A stretch of 5,684 nucleotides of DNA from Streptococcus sp. A12 (GTDB lineage Bacteria; Bacillota; Bacilli; Lactobacillales; Streptococcaceae), in NCBI RefSeq assembly GCF_905372335.1, contig NZ_CAJPOU010000074.1:1-5684 (forward strand), read 5' to 3'. Below the pieces are notes generated by a model. It ran no database searches. It saw only the letters and a program-made list of their open reading frames with translations, and was not told where the DNA came from. Below, one piece after another: positions 1 to 4,854 of this stretch. Every line of letters begins with the position of its first letter. Position 1 is the first letter of the stretch. The translations under genes and the position numbers were made by a program.

Positions 1-24
1 TTTTTTGTCAGAACAAAGGATTAT

Positions 25-54
25 TTGAACATTCAGGTCAAAATTTATTAAAAT
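25..54 (+). promoter_or_regulatory. Putative transposase promoter
   Basis: TTGAAC at 25-30 and TAAAAT at 49-54 are separated by 18 bases, a reasonable sigma-A match about 30 bases before the transposase start. The surrounding DNA is very AT-rich, so chance matches are likely. No operator is visible. Confidence 0.4.
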
Positions 55-84
55 AAGCGTAATTTTAATAAGGGAGGATTCTGA

Positions 85-1422
85 ATGGCTTTCTTTGATG
101 AGAGAGAACTAAAAAATCAATTGCTGTTTCAAAATGAAAAAGATTTTTATAACTTTGTTTCTAAGTATGATGAGGAGATGATTCCAGTCATGAAAGCAAA
201 GGGTTATACCTGTATTCATTCAATGGAGCGAACCGTCGCTTTTACATTTGGTGAGTTTACTTTCAGAAGAAGACGTTGGAAAAAGGGAGATCATTGGGTC
301 ATCCCAGTAGATGAAAAGTTAGGGCTTCAAAAGAACGTTCGCTTCTCCTGGGAATTTATGTATCAGGTGGCCAAATTATCTACTTTAATGCCATATGATA
401 AAGTAACTCAGGTGATCCAATTGACTTATCACATCTCTATCACAAAGCCAATTGTAGTAAAAGCTGTAAAAATCTGTGAGAAGTTATTGGAGGAAAGGGA
501 AGGCTATCGATATTATGAGGAGAATAAAGAGGTTAGCAAAAGAAAAGCCCAGGTTATTTATATTGAGGGTGATGGTGTGATGGTCAAAGCACGTGACATA
601 CAGAAGAATAATAAACATTATGATTTATCCCATTTTGTAGTCCATACGGGAAGCCAGAAAGTTGGTAGCAATCGATTTGAACTCCAGGACAAAAAAGAAT
701 TTATTGGCCTTGACAATCGCTTAGTGAGGGAGCAGGTAATCGATTATCTATTCAATAATTACGAAGTCACGGATCAGACTTTATTGATTACGAACTCTGA
801 TGGAGGTCATGGATATACACCCTATGTTTTCAAAGAAATTGCGAAGGTTTTGCGAATTAAACGACACGAACATTTTTGGGATGAGTACCATGTAAATAAG
901 GAGTTGAAGAATTATTTAAAATTTTACTCTGAAGATCTATTAGAGGGAGCTTTCCAGGCGATTAAACAACATGATAAGCAGTTAATGAGAACTGTCCTAG
1001 ATACGACCGAAAGTTATACCGAGACAGAAGAAGAACAAGAGTTATTTGAGAAGTTCAAGAGTAAAATATTGAGAAATTTCCAATACACTAAACCAGCCGA
1101 ACAAAGAGGATTCAGCCATGCAGGAATCGGGATAATGGAGAGTCAGCATCGTAAGGTCACTTATAGAATGAAAAAAAGAGGAATGTATTGGACTCTTGCT
1201 GGAGCTGAAACGATGAGTCGGATAATTGTTTTGAATTATGAGGATTCCCTGAGAGAACTATTCTTTGGCAACTGGAGAGAAGATTATGAAAAATTTATTT
1301 CTTTAGAGAAAGTTTCTGCTTATACCATTAAAAAGAGAATGAGTAAAACGGATAAAGAAAATACATCTAGATATAAATGTTACCTTGATAGTAAAAGATT
1401 ATCCTACTTCCGGAAACAATAG
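85..1422 (+). CDS. ISLre2-family (UPF0236) transposase
   Basis: DDE-type transposase expected to cut and rejoin the ends of its own insertion sequence. The 445-residue product starts at an ATG seven bases after a clear GGGAGG (72-77). The N-terminal part is basic and probably DNA-binding, including an RRRRWKKGDHW stretch around residues 61-71. Candidate catalytic acids sit in conserved-looking contexts: Asp163 in YIEGDGV, Asp239 in TNSDGGHGY and Glu352 in GIMESQH. After these comes MKKRGMYWT (362-370), typical of the family, whose members have an RMKKRGMxW-like block near the C-terminus. Asp266 and His269 in FWDEYHVNK are also family-like. No frameshift or internal stop is seen, and the length is near that expected, so the gene looks intact. 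Codon use is visibly AT-richer than in the symporter genes, consistent with acquired DNA. The catalytic assignment is inference from motif position. Confidence 0.92.
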   Translation: MAFFDERELKNQLLFQNEKDFYNFVSKYDEEMIPVMKAKGYTCIHSMERTVAFTFGEFTFRRRRWKKGDHWVIPVDEKLGLQKNVRFSWEFMYQVAKLSTLMPYDKVTQVIQLTYHISITKPIVVKAVKICEKLLEEREGYRYYEENKEVSKRKAQVIYIEGDGVMVKARDIQKNNKHYDLSHFVVHTGSQKVGSNRFELQDKKEFIGLDNRLVREQVIDYLFNNYEVTDQTLLITNSDGGHGYTPYVFKEIAKVLRIKRHEHFWDEYHVNKELKNYLKFYSEDLLEGAFQAIKQHDKQLMRTVLDTTESYTETEEEQELFEKFKSKILRNFQYTKPAEQRGFSHAGIGIMESQHRKVTYRMKKRGMYWTLAGAETMSRIIVLNYEDSLRELFFGNWREDYEKFISLEKVSAYTIKKRMSKTDKENTSRYKCYLDSKRLSYFRKQ

Positions 1423-1461
1423 AAGCACACAACAAAGTATACAAAAAGTTATATAAGAATA

Positions 1462-1483
1462 ACCTTTGTAAAAAGGTCTTTTT
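1462..1483 (+). terminator. Transposase terminator
   Basis: ACCTTT (1462-1467), a GTAA loop and AAAGGT (1472-1477) form a six-pair stem followed by C and five T. The stem is short and AU-rich, so termination may be inefficient. The left arm overlaps the candidate right inverted repeat of the insertion sequence. Confidence 0.55.
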
Positions 1484-1493
1484 GTGCTACAAT
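1466..1493 (+). promoter_or_regulatory. Possible extra plus-strand promoter
   Basis: TTGTAA at 1466-1471 and TACAAT at 1488-1493 are 16 bases apart, and the -10 is preceded by TGC, making an extended -10 of a kind common in streptococci. It overlaps the transposase terminator and would feed the same RNA as the stronger promoter at 1508-1536. Confidence 0.3.
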
Positions 1494-1507
1494 AAAACAC
1501 AAAATGC

Positions 1508-1536
1508 TTGCGCGGTATGTAAAAATGTGTTATAAT
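1508..1536 (+). promoter_or_regulatory. Strong plus-strand promoter of the candidate sense RNA
   Basis: TTGCGC at 1508-1513 is followed after exactly 17 bases by a perfect TATAAT at 1531-1536, which also carries an extended -10 TGT. Transcription would begin near 1543. No protein gene follows before a strong terminator at 1660-1693, so the product is a short untranslated RNA or an attenuated leader. Confidence 0.65.
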
Positions 1537-1555
1537 TTACTTAAATTAATCGAAT

Positions 1556-1590
1556 AAAAAAAGACGAAAAGTGAGCTAACACTTCTCGCC
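1556..1590 (-). terminator. Minus-strand terminator of the candidate antisense RNA
   Basis: Read on the minus strand, GGCGAGAAGTG (1590-1580), a TTAGCT loop and CACTTTTCGTC (1573-1563) form an 11-pair stem with two G-U wobbles, followed directly by seven T (1562-1556). On the plus strand the wobbles become A-C mismatches and there is no T-run, so the signal is clearly oriented leftwards. Confidence 0.75.
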
Positions 1591-1626
1591 TTACCGAGTA
1601 AGAACTCGTCCTTCTTACTCAGTCTT
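1556..1626 (-). ncRNA. Candidate ~70-nt antisense RNA
   Basis: A near-consensus minus-strand promoter (1661-1633) predicts a start near 1626, and a good terminator ends the RNA near 1556. The transcript would be two stem-loops: the nine-pair hairpin (1620-1612 with 1604-1596, loop GGACGAG) and the terminator hairpin. It contains no ATG and no ribosome binding site, so it is non-coding. It lies entirely inside, and is perfectly complementary to, the candidate sense RNA at 1543-1693. It covers the segment at 1614-1626 that would otherwise disrupt the sense terminator. By analogy with plasmid rep-leader attenuators such as the pT181 and pIP501 types, binding would promote termination of the sense RNA. 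That role is inference; an independent trans-acting small RNA is the alternative. Confidence 0.5.
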
Positions 1627-1632
1627 TAATTA

Positions 1633-1661
1633 ATGATACCTGATAAGTGTATCAATGTCAA
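1633..1661 (-). promoter_or_regulatory. Near-consensus minus-strand promoter of the antisense RNA
   Basis: On the minus strand a perfect TTGACA (1661-1656) and TATCAT (1638-1633) are separated by exactly 17 bases. The -35 overlaps the left arm of the plus-strand terminator. This is among the closest sigma-A matches in the window, yet it faces away from every nearby protein gene except back towards the insertion sequence. Confidence 0.65.
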
Positions 1662-1693
1662 GACTGAGCAAGAAATTTGTTCAGTCTTTTTTT
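1660..1693 (+). terminator. Strong plus-strand terminator of the sense RNA
   Basis: AAGACTGAGCAA (1660-1671), a GAAAT loop and TTGTTCAGTCTT (1677-1688) form a 12-pair stem with one G-U wobble. With the last two bases of the stem the T-run is seven long, ending at 1693. The wobble becomes an A-C mismatch on the other strand, so the signal is oriented rightwards. The left arm can alternatively pair with 1614-1626. Confidence 0.88.
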
Positions 1694-1719
1694 AAAACTC
1701 GGTGATGTTCTCCTAAAAA

Positions 1720-1761
1720 ATGTATGAATTTAGGCGTTCTAAAAAATTCTACCGCATACAT
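1720..1761. repeat. Imperfect inverted repeat between the RNA unit and the symporter promoter
   Basis: ATGTATG (1720-1726) faces CATACAT (1755-1761), with partial inner pairing of GAATT and TTTAG-type bases to CTAAAAAATTC. It lies about 15 bases before the symporter promoter and could be a protein-binding palindrome, an mRNA hairpin or chance. There is no T-run, so it is not a terminator. Confidence 0.3.
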
Positions 1762-1775
1762 AGTTTCTGAAAACA

Positions 1776-1804
1776 TTGACCTTCTATTCAAATTATGCTA
1801 AAAT
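1776..1804 (+). promoter_or_regulatory. Promoter of the riboswitch-controlled symporter
   Basis: TTGACC at 1776-1781 and TAAAAT at 1799-1804 are separated by 17 bases, and the -10 carries an extended TGC. Transcription should begin near 1811, giving a leader of about 307 nt that contains the glycine riboswitch and its terminator. Confidence 0.82.
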
Positions 1805-1835
1805 AGGACAAATTGAACATCATACCGGATGAAGT

Positions 1836-1879
1836 TTTTCAGAAGTAGGGCCTTCCTATGACTGTGAAATGGACGGAAC
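1836..1879 (+). other. Degenerate 'ghost' glycine aptamer upstream of the functional one
   Basis: Bases 1860-1879 match the 3' half of the functional aptamer (1935-1954) at 12 of 20 positions when aligned without gaps, including a shared AAANGGAC core. A small hairpin GTAGG/CCTAT (1845-1849 with 1855-1859) sits inside a possible TTTCA/TGAAA stem (1837-1841 with 1865-1869). The conserved ligand-pocket sequence is absent, so this half should not bind glycine. Single-aptamer glycine riboswitches are known to keep a vestigial partner that stabilises the working aptamer; assigning this segment to that role is inference. Confidence 0.5.
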
Positions 1880-1955
1880 TCTGGAGAGACCGTAAAGGCA
1901 CCGAAGGGGCAAGGTAGAGCATTCTACTCAAACTCTCAGGTAAAAGGACAGAGCA
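1877..1955 (+). promoter_or_regulatory. Glycine riboswitch aptamer
   Basis: The conserved glycine aptamer blocks are all present: GGAGAGACC (1883-1891), GCACCGAAGGGGCAA (1898-1912) and ACTCTCAGGTAAAAGGACAG (1932-1951). P1 pairs CTCTG (1879-1883) with CAGAG (1949-1953). The next helix pairs GAGAG (1884-1888) with CTCTC (1933-1937), and GTAGA/TCTAC with a GCAT loop caps the variable arm (1914-1927). Only one complete aptamer is present rather than the classic tandem pair. It lies in the leader of an AGCS-family symporter, and streptococcal riboswitches in this context are known to repress glycine/alanine uptake when glycine is plentiful. Confidence 0.96.
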
Positions 1956-1992
1956 AAAGATAGAAGCCTTTTTGGTTTTTATTTGGAGCACC

Positions 1993-2031
1993 AGAGTACA
2001 TGTTTTGACATGTGCTCTTTCTTTTTCTCTT
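1993..2031 (+). terminator. Riboswitch expression-platform terminator
   Basis: AGAGTACATG (1993-2002), a TTTTGA loop and CATGTGCTCT (2009-2018) form a ten-pair stem with one G-U wobble, followed by a T-rich tract broken by single C residues. The right arm TGCTCT (2013-2018) is also perfectly complementary to AGAGCA (1950-1955), the 3' strand of aptamer P1 and the next base or two. Glycine binding locks up that strand in P1, freeing the terminator to form. Without glycine the alternative pairing can block it. This predicts a transcriptional OFF switch. Confidence 0.87.
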
Positions 2032-2117
2032 TGGATGATTGCTTGGATGATGTGGAGGAAGTGGATGGCTATCCCTTTCTAAAGCTAGACAAATGATAAA
2101 AGGAGAAATAGATAAGG

Positions 2118-3458
2118 ATGACAAATTGGTTGGCGTTTTTTAAACAAGTAGATAATGTGGTCTGGGGGGCTCCCCTTTTGATCCTCTTGGTGGGGACTGG
2201 GATTTATCTGAGCTTACGCTTGGGCTTGCTTCAAGTTTTTCGTTTACCCCAAGCCTTTCGGCTCATTTTTACAGAAGATCAAGGAGAAGGGGATATCTCT
2301 AGCTTCGGAGCCTTGGCAACAGCCTTGGCAGCGACAGTTGGGACAGGAAATATTGTCGGAGTAGCGACAGCTATTCAGACAGGAGGTCCAGGTGCCCTCT
2401 TTTGGATGTGGATGGCGGCCTTCTTTGGGATGGCGACCAAGTATGCAGAAGGTTTGTTGGCCATTCGCTACCGGACCAAGGATGACAATGGTCATATTTC
2501 TGGTGGTCCGATGTACTACATTCTCCATGGGATGGGTGAACAATGGCGTCCCCTTGCTATTTTCTTTGCCCTGGCAGGTGTCTTAGTGGCTCTCTTTGGG
2601 ATTGGAACCATGACCCAGGTGAATGCCATTACGGGCGCTTTGAAGACTAGTTTTCAACTTTCCCCACAAGTCGCTAGTCTGGTCATTGCAGGAATCGTTT
2701 CGGCTGTCATATTTGGGGGAATTCATTGGATTTCCAAGGTTTCCGAAAAGGTGGTTCCTTTTATGGCTGCAGCCTATATCTTTGCGACAGTTTATATTAT
2801 TGTCTTGAATATGGACCAAGTGCCGACCGTTCTATCCCAAGTTTTCCAAGGTGCTTTTACAGGAACCGCGGCTATCGGTGGTTTTTCAGGAGCCTTGGTG
2901 AAAGAGGCGATTCAAAAAGGGGTGGCGCGTGGAGTGTTCTCCAATGAGTCAGGGCTGGGATCGGCGCCGATTGCAGCAGCTGCAGCAAAAACGGAAGAGC
3001 CGGTGGAGCAAGGTCTGATTTCTATGACCGGGACCTTCATCGATACCATAATTATTTGTAGCCTAACTGGTCTAGCTATTTTAGTATCTGGCCAGTGGAC
3101 AACAGTGGGGCAAGTTGGGAGTGATTTGACCCAACAGGTCTTTATCTCGACCTTTGGCCACATCGGTGGGATCATTCTGACTCTTTGTTTGGTCTTGTTC
3201 GCGACGACGACCATTTTGGGTTGGTCTTATTATGGTGAACGCTGTGTCGAATTTTTGGCGGGAGTCAAACTCATTCCCTATTACCGTCTTCTGTTTATCC
3301 TGATGGTGGGGGTAGGAGGCTTTCTTCAGTTAGAGTTGGTCTGGATCATTGCCGATATTGTGAATGGACTGATGGCCTTGCCAAATCTTATCGCCTTGTT
3401 AGCCTTATCGCCTATTGTTATAAAGGAAAGCAAACGATATTTTAAGAAAAAGAAATAG
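2118..3458 (+). CDS. Sodium:alanine/glycine symporter, AGCS family
   Basis: Integral membrane Na+-coupled importer for small neutral amino acids. The 446-residue product matches the family in length and begins with the usual short amphipathic segment, then VVWGAPLLILLVGTGIYLSLRLG as the first membrane span. GTGNIVGVATAI (75-86) is a conserved substrate- and cation-site region. GGPGALFWMWMAAFFG (89-104) fits the AGCS family signature exactly. VFSNESGLGSAPIAAAAAK, at about 275-293, is another hallmark. About ten or eleven hydrophobic spans follow one another to a basic KKKK tail. The ATG follows AAAAGGAG with a long 12-base gap; no better start is seen. Family members are called AlsT, DagA or AgcS. 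Because the glycine riboswitch controls it, glycine is the likely physiological substrate, with alanine possible. It is transcribed alone. Confidence 0.97.
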   Translation: MTNWLAFFKQVDNVVWGAPLLILLVGTGIYLSLRLGLLQVFRLPQAFRLIFTEDQGEGDISSFGALATALAATVGTGNIVGVATAIQTGGPGALFWMWMAAFFGMATKYAEGLLAIRYRTKDDNGHISGGPMYYILHGMGEQWRPLAIFFALAGVLVALFGIGTMTQVNAITGALKTSFQLSPQVASLVIAGIVSAVIFGGIHWISKVSEKVVPFMAAAYIFATVYIIVLNMDQVPTVLSQVFQGAFTGTAAIGGFSGALVKEAIQKGVARGVFSNESGLGSAPIAAAAAKTEEPVEQGLISMTGTFIDTIIICSLTGLAILVSGQWTTVGQVGSDLTQQVFISTFGHIGGIILTLCLVLFATTTILGWSYYGERCVEFLAGVKLIPYYRLLFILMVGVGGFLQLELVWIIADIVNGLMALPNLIALLALSPIVIKESKRYFKKKK

Positions 3459-3485
3459 ACCAGATCGTGTGATCTGGTCTTTCTG
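3457..3485. terminator. Shared bidirectional terminator between convergent symporter genes
   Basis: AGACCAGATC (3457-3466), a GTGT loop and GATCTGGTCT (3471-3480) form a perfect ten-pair stem. Rightwards it is followed by T-rich TTTCTGTCTT. Leftwards the strand reads ATTTCTTTTTCTT after the stem, so it should stop both transcripts. The left arm includes the last two bases of the AGCS gene's stop codon, and the whole signal fits the 29-bp gap before the sstT stop. Confidence 0.92.
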
Positions 3486-3487
3486 TC

Positions 3488-4705
3488 TTAATAGCGTTTT
3501 TCTTTGGGCCAATCTTTCATTTCAGAAATGGCTGTAAAGAGGACGTCTGTTGATGAGTTAAGGGCTGTTTCACAAGAATCTTGGATGACGCCAATAATGA
3601 AGCCTACACTAACCACTTGCATAGCGATATCATTGTCGATACCAAAGAGGCTACAGGCGACAGGAATCAAGAGGAGGGAACCACCGGCGACTCCAGAAGC
3701 CCCACAGGCTGAAACGGCTGCAACGATACTGAGGACCAGGGCAGTCCCAAAATCGACCTGAATACCTAAGGTGTTGACAGCAGCCAGGGTCAAGGTATTA
3801 ATGGTAACGGCAGCTCCGGCCATATTAATAGTAGATCCCAGAGGGATAGAGACCAAGTAAGTATCAGGGTTGAGACCTAGTTCCTTACAGAGCTTCATAT
3901 TGACAGGGATGTTAGCAGCAGAGCTTCTAGTAAAGAAAGCAGTCAGTCCACTGACTCGTAGACATTTGAAGACGAGCGGATAAGGATTTTTGCGAATCAT
4001 GATGTAGACAAAAATCGGGTTGATGACTAGAGCGACGAAGAACATGGTGCCAACCAAGAGAAGTAAGAGGAGGCCATAGCTCTTAAGTCCATCAAATCCT
4101 TGTCCTGCAATCGTTGTATAGACCAAGCCAAGAATCCCAAATGGCGCAAGGTTAATGATCCATTCGACAATCTTGGAAGTGATATCTGCCAGGGTTTGAA
4201 GGAGGTCCTTGCTGTGCTCACTCGCTTCTCTCATAGCAACACCAAAGACGACGGCCCAGGATAAGATTCCGATATAATTGGCTTGAATGAGGGCATTGAG
4301 CGGGTTGTCCACAATTTTTAAGAGAAGGTTGCTGATGACTTCCCCTAGTCCATCGGGAGAAGTTCCTTCAGCACTAGTTCCTGTTAAAGAAATGGTAATA
4401 GGAAAGAGATAGTTCACCAGGACCGCTACCAAGGCTGCCGCAAAAGTTCCCAGGAGGTAGAGGACAATGACTGATTTCATATTGGTTTGGGTTCCCTTTT
4501 GGTGCTGGGAGAGGGCGTTAGCGACAAGGGCGAAGACTAGAAGAGGAGCAATAGCCCGCAAGCCTCCTACAAAGATTTCCCCTAACAGACCAATTGCAGA
4601 TGCTTTAGGAAGCAACAGAGCTAAAAGGGCTCCAACGAAGATTCCGATTGCAATCCGCTTCATAAGGTTGGTTTTGTTCCAAGTTTGAATGAGTCGTTTG
4701 ACCAT
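3488..4705 (-). CDS. sstT: Na+/serine-threonine symporter SstT
   Basis: Membrane importer of the dicarboxylate/amino acid:cation symporter (DAACS) family that takes up L-serine and L-threonine with Na+. The product is 405 residues, the normal SstT length. Visible hallmarks: the serine-rich hairpin AFFTRSSAANIPVN (256-269); NMAGA (294-298), matching the NMDGT cation-site position of glutamate-transporter relatives; the glycine-rich re-entrant loop CGASGVAGGSLLLIP (334-348); and DSCETALNSSTDV (376-388) in the last core helix. The ATG at 4705 is chosen because AAAGGAGGT lies four bases before it and because a promoter at 4765-4737 lies between it and the longer in-frame start at 4774. That longer start would add 23 unlikely residues and precede the transcription start. 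It is transcribed alone and converges on the AGCS symporter. Confidence 0.96.
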   Translation of the reverse strand: MVKRLIQTWNKTNLMKRIAIGIFVGALLALLLPKASAIGLLGEIFVGGLRAIAPLLVFALVANALSQHQKGTQTNMKSVIVLYLLGTFAAALVAVLVNYLFPITISLTGTSAEGTSPDGLGEVISNLLLKIVDNPLNALIQANYIGILSWAVVFGVAMREASEHSKDLLQTLADITSKIVEWIINLAPFGILGLVYTTIAGQGFDGLKSYGLLLLLLVGTMFFVALVINPIFVYIMIRKNPYPLVFKCLRVSGLTAFFTRSSAANIPVNMKLCKELGLNPDTYLVSIPLGSTINMAGAAVTINTLTLAAVNTLGIQVDFGTALVLSIVAAVSACGASGVAGGSLLLIPVACSLFGIDNDIAMQVVSVGFIIGVIQDSCETALNSSTDVLFTAISEMKDWPKEKRY

Positions 4706-4736
4706 AAGGACCTCCTTTATTGAAAGTTTACCGTCC

Positions 4737-4765
4737 ATTATACGATGGATAAGTTTGAAAATCAA
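4737..4765 (-). promoter_or_regulatory. sstT promoter
   Basis: On the minus strand TTGATT (4765-4760) and a perfect TATAAT (4742-4737) are spaced by exactly 17 bases. Transcription should begin near 4730, leaving a leader of only about 25 nt that holds just the ribosome binding site. No attenuator or riboswitch fits in that space. Confidence 0.88.
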
Positions 4766-4807
4766 GATGAGCATAAGAGGAGGTTAGTGGTTCTATAGCC
4801 TAAAATT

Positions 4808-4816
4808 TGATATAAT
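4808..4816 (+). promoter_or_regulatory. Extended -10 promoter of the MscS-family gene
   Basis: TGATATAAT at 4808-4816 is a perfect extended -10. The -35 position is poor: a 17-base spacer gives TGGTTC at 4788-4793. The promoter therefore probably relies on the TG motif. It diverges from the sstT promoter, with about 22 bases between the two -35 regions. Confidence 0.65.
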
Positions 4817-4854
4817 CAAACCATTAGAAAAAGAGAAGGAGATTGATAGAAGGT

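Larger units (their letters stand above)
1..1485 (+). mobile_element. ISLre2-family insertion sequence, left end not resolved
   Basis: The element is defined by its ISLre2/UPF0236 transposase plus a private promoter and terminator. An imperfect inverted repeat flanks the gene: ACAAAGG-A-TTATT at 13-25 faces AATAACCTTTGT at 1458-1469, differing by one inserted base. This may be part of the terminal inverted repeats, but the similarity does not extend outward, so the true tips could not be placed and no target duplication was identified. The left tip may lie before base 1. The right boundary is put just after the transposase terminator, because host-type promoter signals begin there. The element reads in the same direction as the symporter downstream but is insulated from it by three plus-strand terminators. 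Confidence 0.55.
1543..1693 (+). ncRNA. Candidate ~150-nt structured sense RNA or attenuated leader
   Basis: Predicted from a strong promoter and a strong terminator with no plausible gene between them. Visible structure, in order: a weak hairpin pairing 1563-1573 with 1580-1590; a perfect nine-pair hairpin GAGTAAGAA/TTCTTACTC (1596-1604 with 1612-1620) with loop CTCGTCC; a six-pair hairpin TGATAC/GTATCA around 1634-1654; and the terminator. The segment 1614-1626 can instead pair over 13 positions with 1660-1672, the left arm of the terminator, so it could act as an antiterminator. The loop contains CUCG, which fits the YUNR U-turn motif known from antisense-RNA recognition loops. No known RNA family was recognised; T-box, preQ1 and BOX signatures were looked for and not seen. 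Existence as a stable transcript is inference. Confidence 0.45.

Noticed and set aside
1556..1693. Known riboswitch, T-box, BOX/RUP repeat or Fst-type toxin locus
   Set aside because: No T-box AGGGTGG motif, no preQ1 or other ligand-pocket sequence I know, no BOX-like sequence and no hydrophobic small toxin frame on either strand.
1633..1695. 20-codon plus-strand frame in the sense RNA
   Set aside because: No ribosome binding site; it runs through the terminator stem and stops in the T-run, so it would be lost on terminated transcripts.
2035..2082. Tryptophan-rich 15-residue leader frame (MIAWMMWRKWMAIPF) between the riboswitch terminator and the symporter
   Set aside because: No ribosome binding site precedes it and the Trp and Met codons come from a short direct repeat (TTGGATGAT at 2031-2039 and 2043-2051). 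No attenuator hairpin follows it.
1936..2124. Minus-strand 62-codon open frame
   Set aside because: It lies antisense to the glycine aptamer and terminator, has no ribosome binding site and its sequence is explained by RNA structure.
2244..3214. Several open frames on both strands inside the AGCS symporter gene
   Set aside because: They are shadows of the strongly recognised coding frame, with no start signals or family resemblance of their own. The same applies to frames inside sstT and the MscS gene.
4706..4774. Longer sstT start at 4774
   Set aside because: It lies upstream of the TTGATT/TATAAT promoter and lacks a ribosome binding site, whereas 4705 has a strong one and gives the normal family length.
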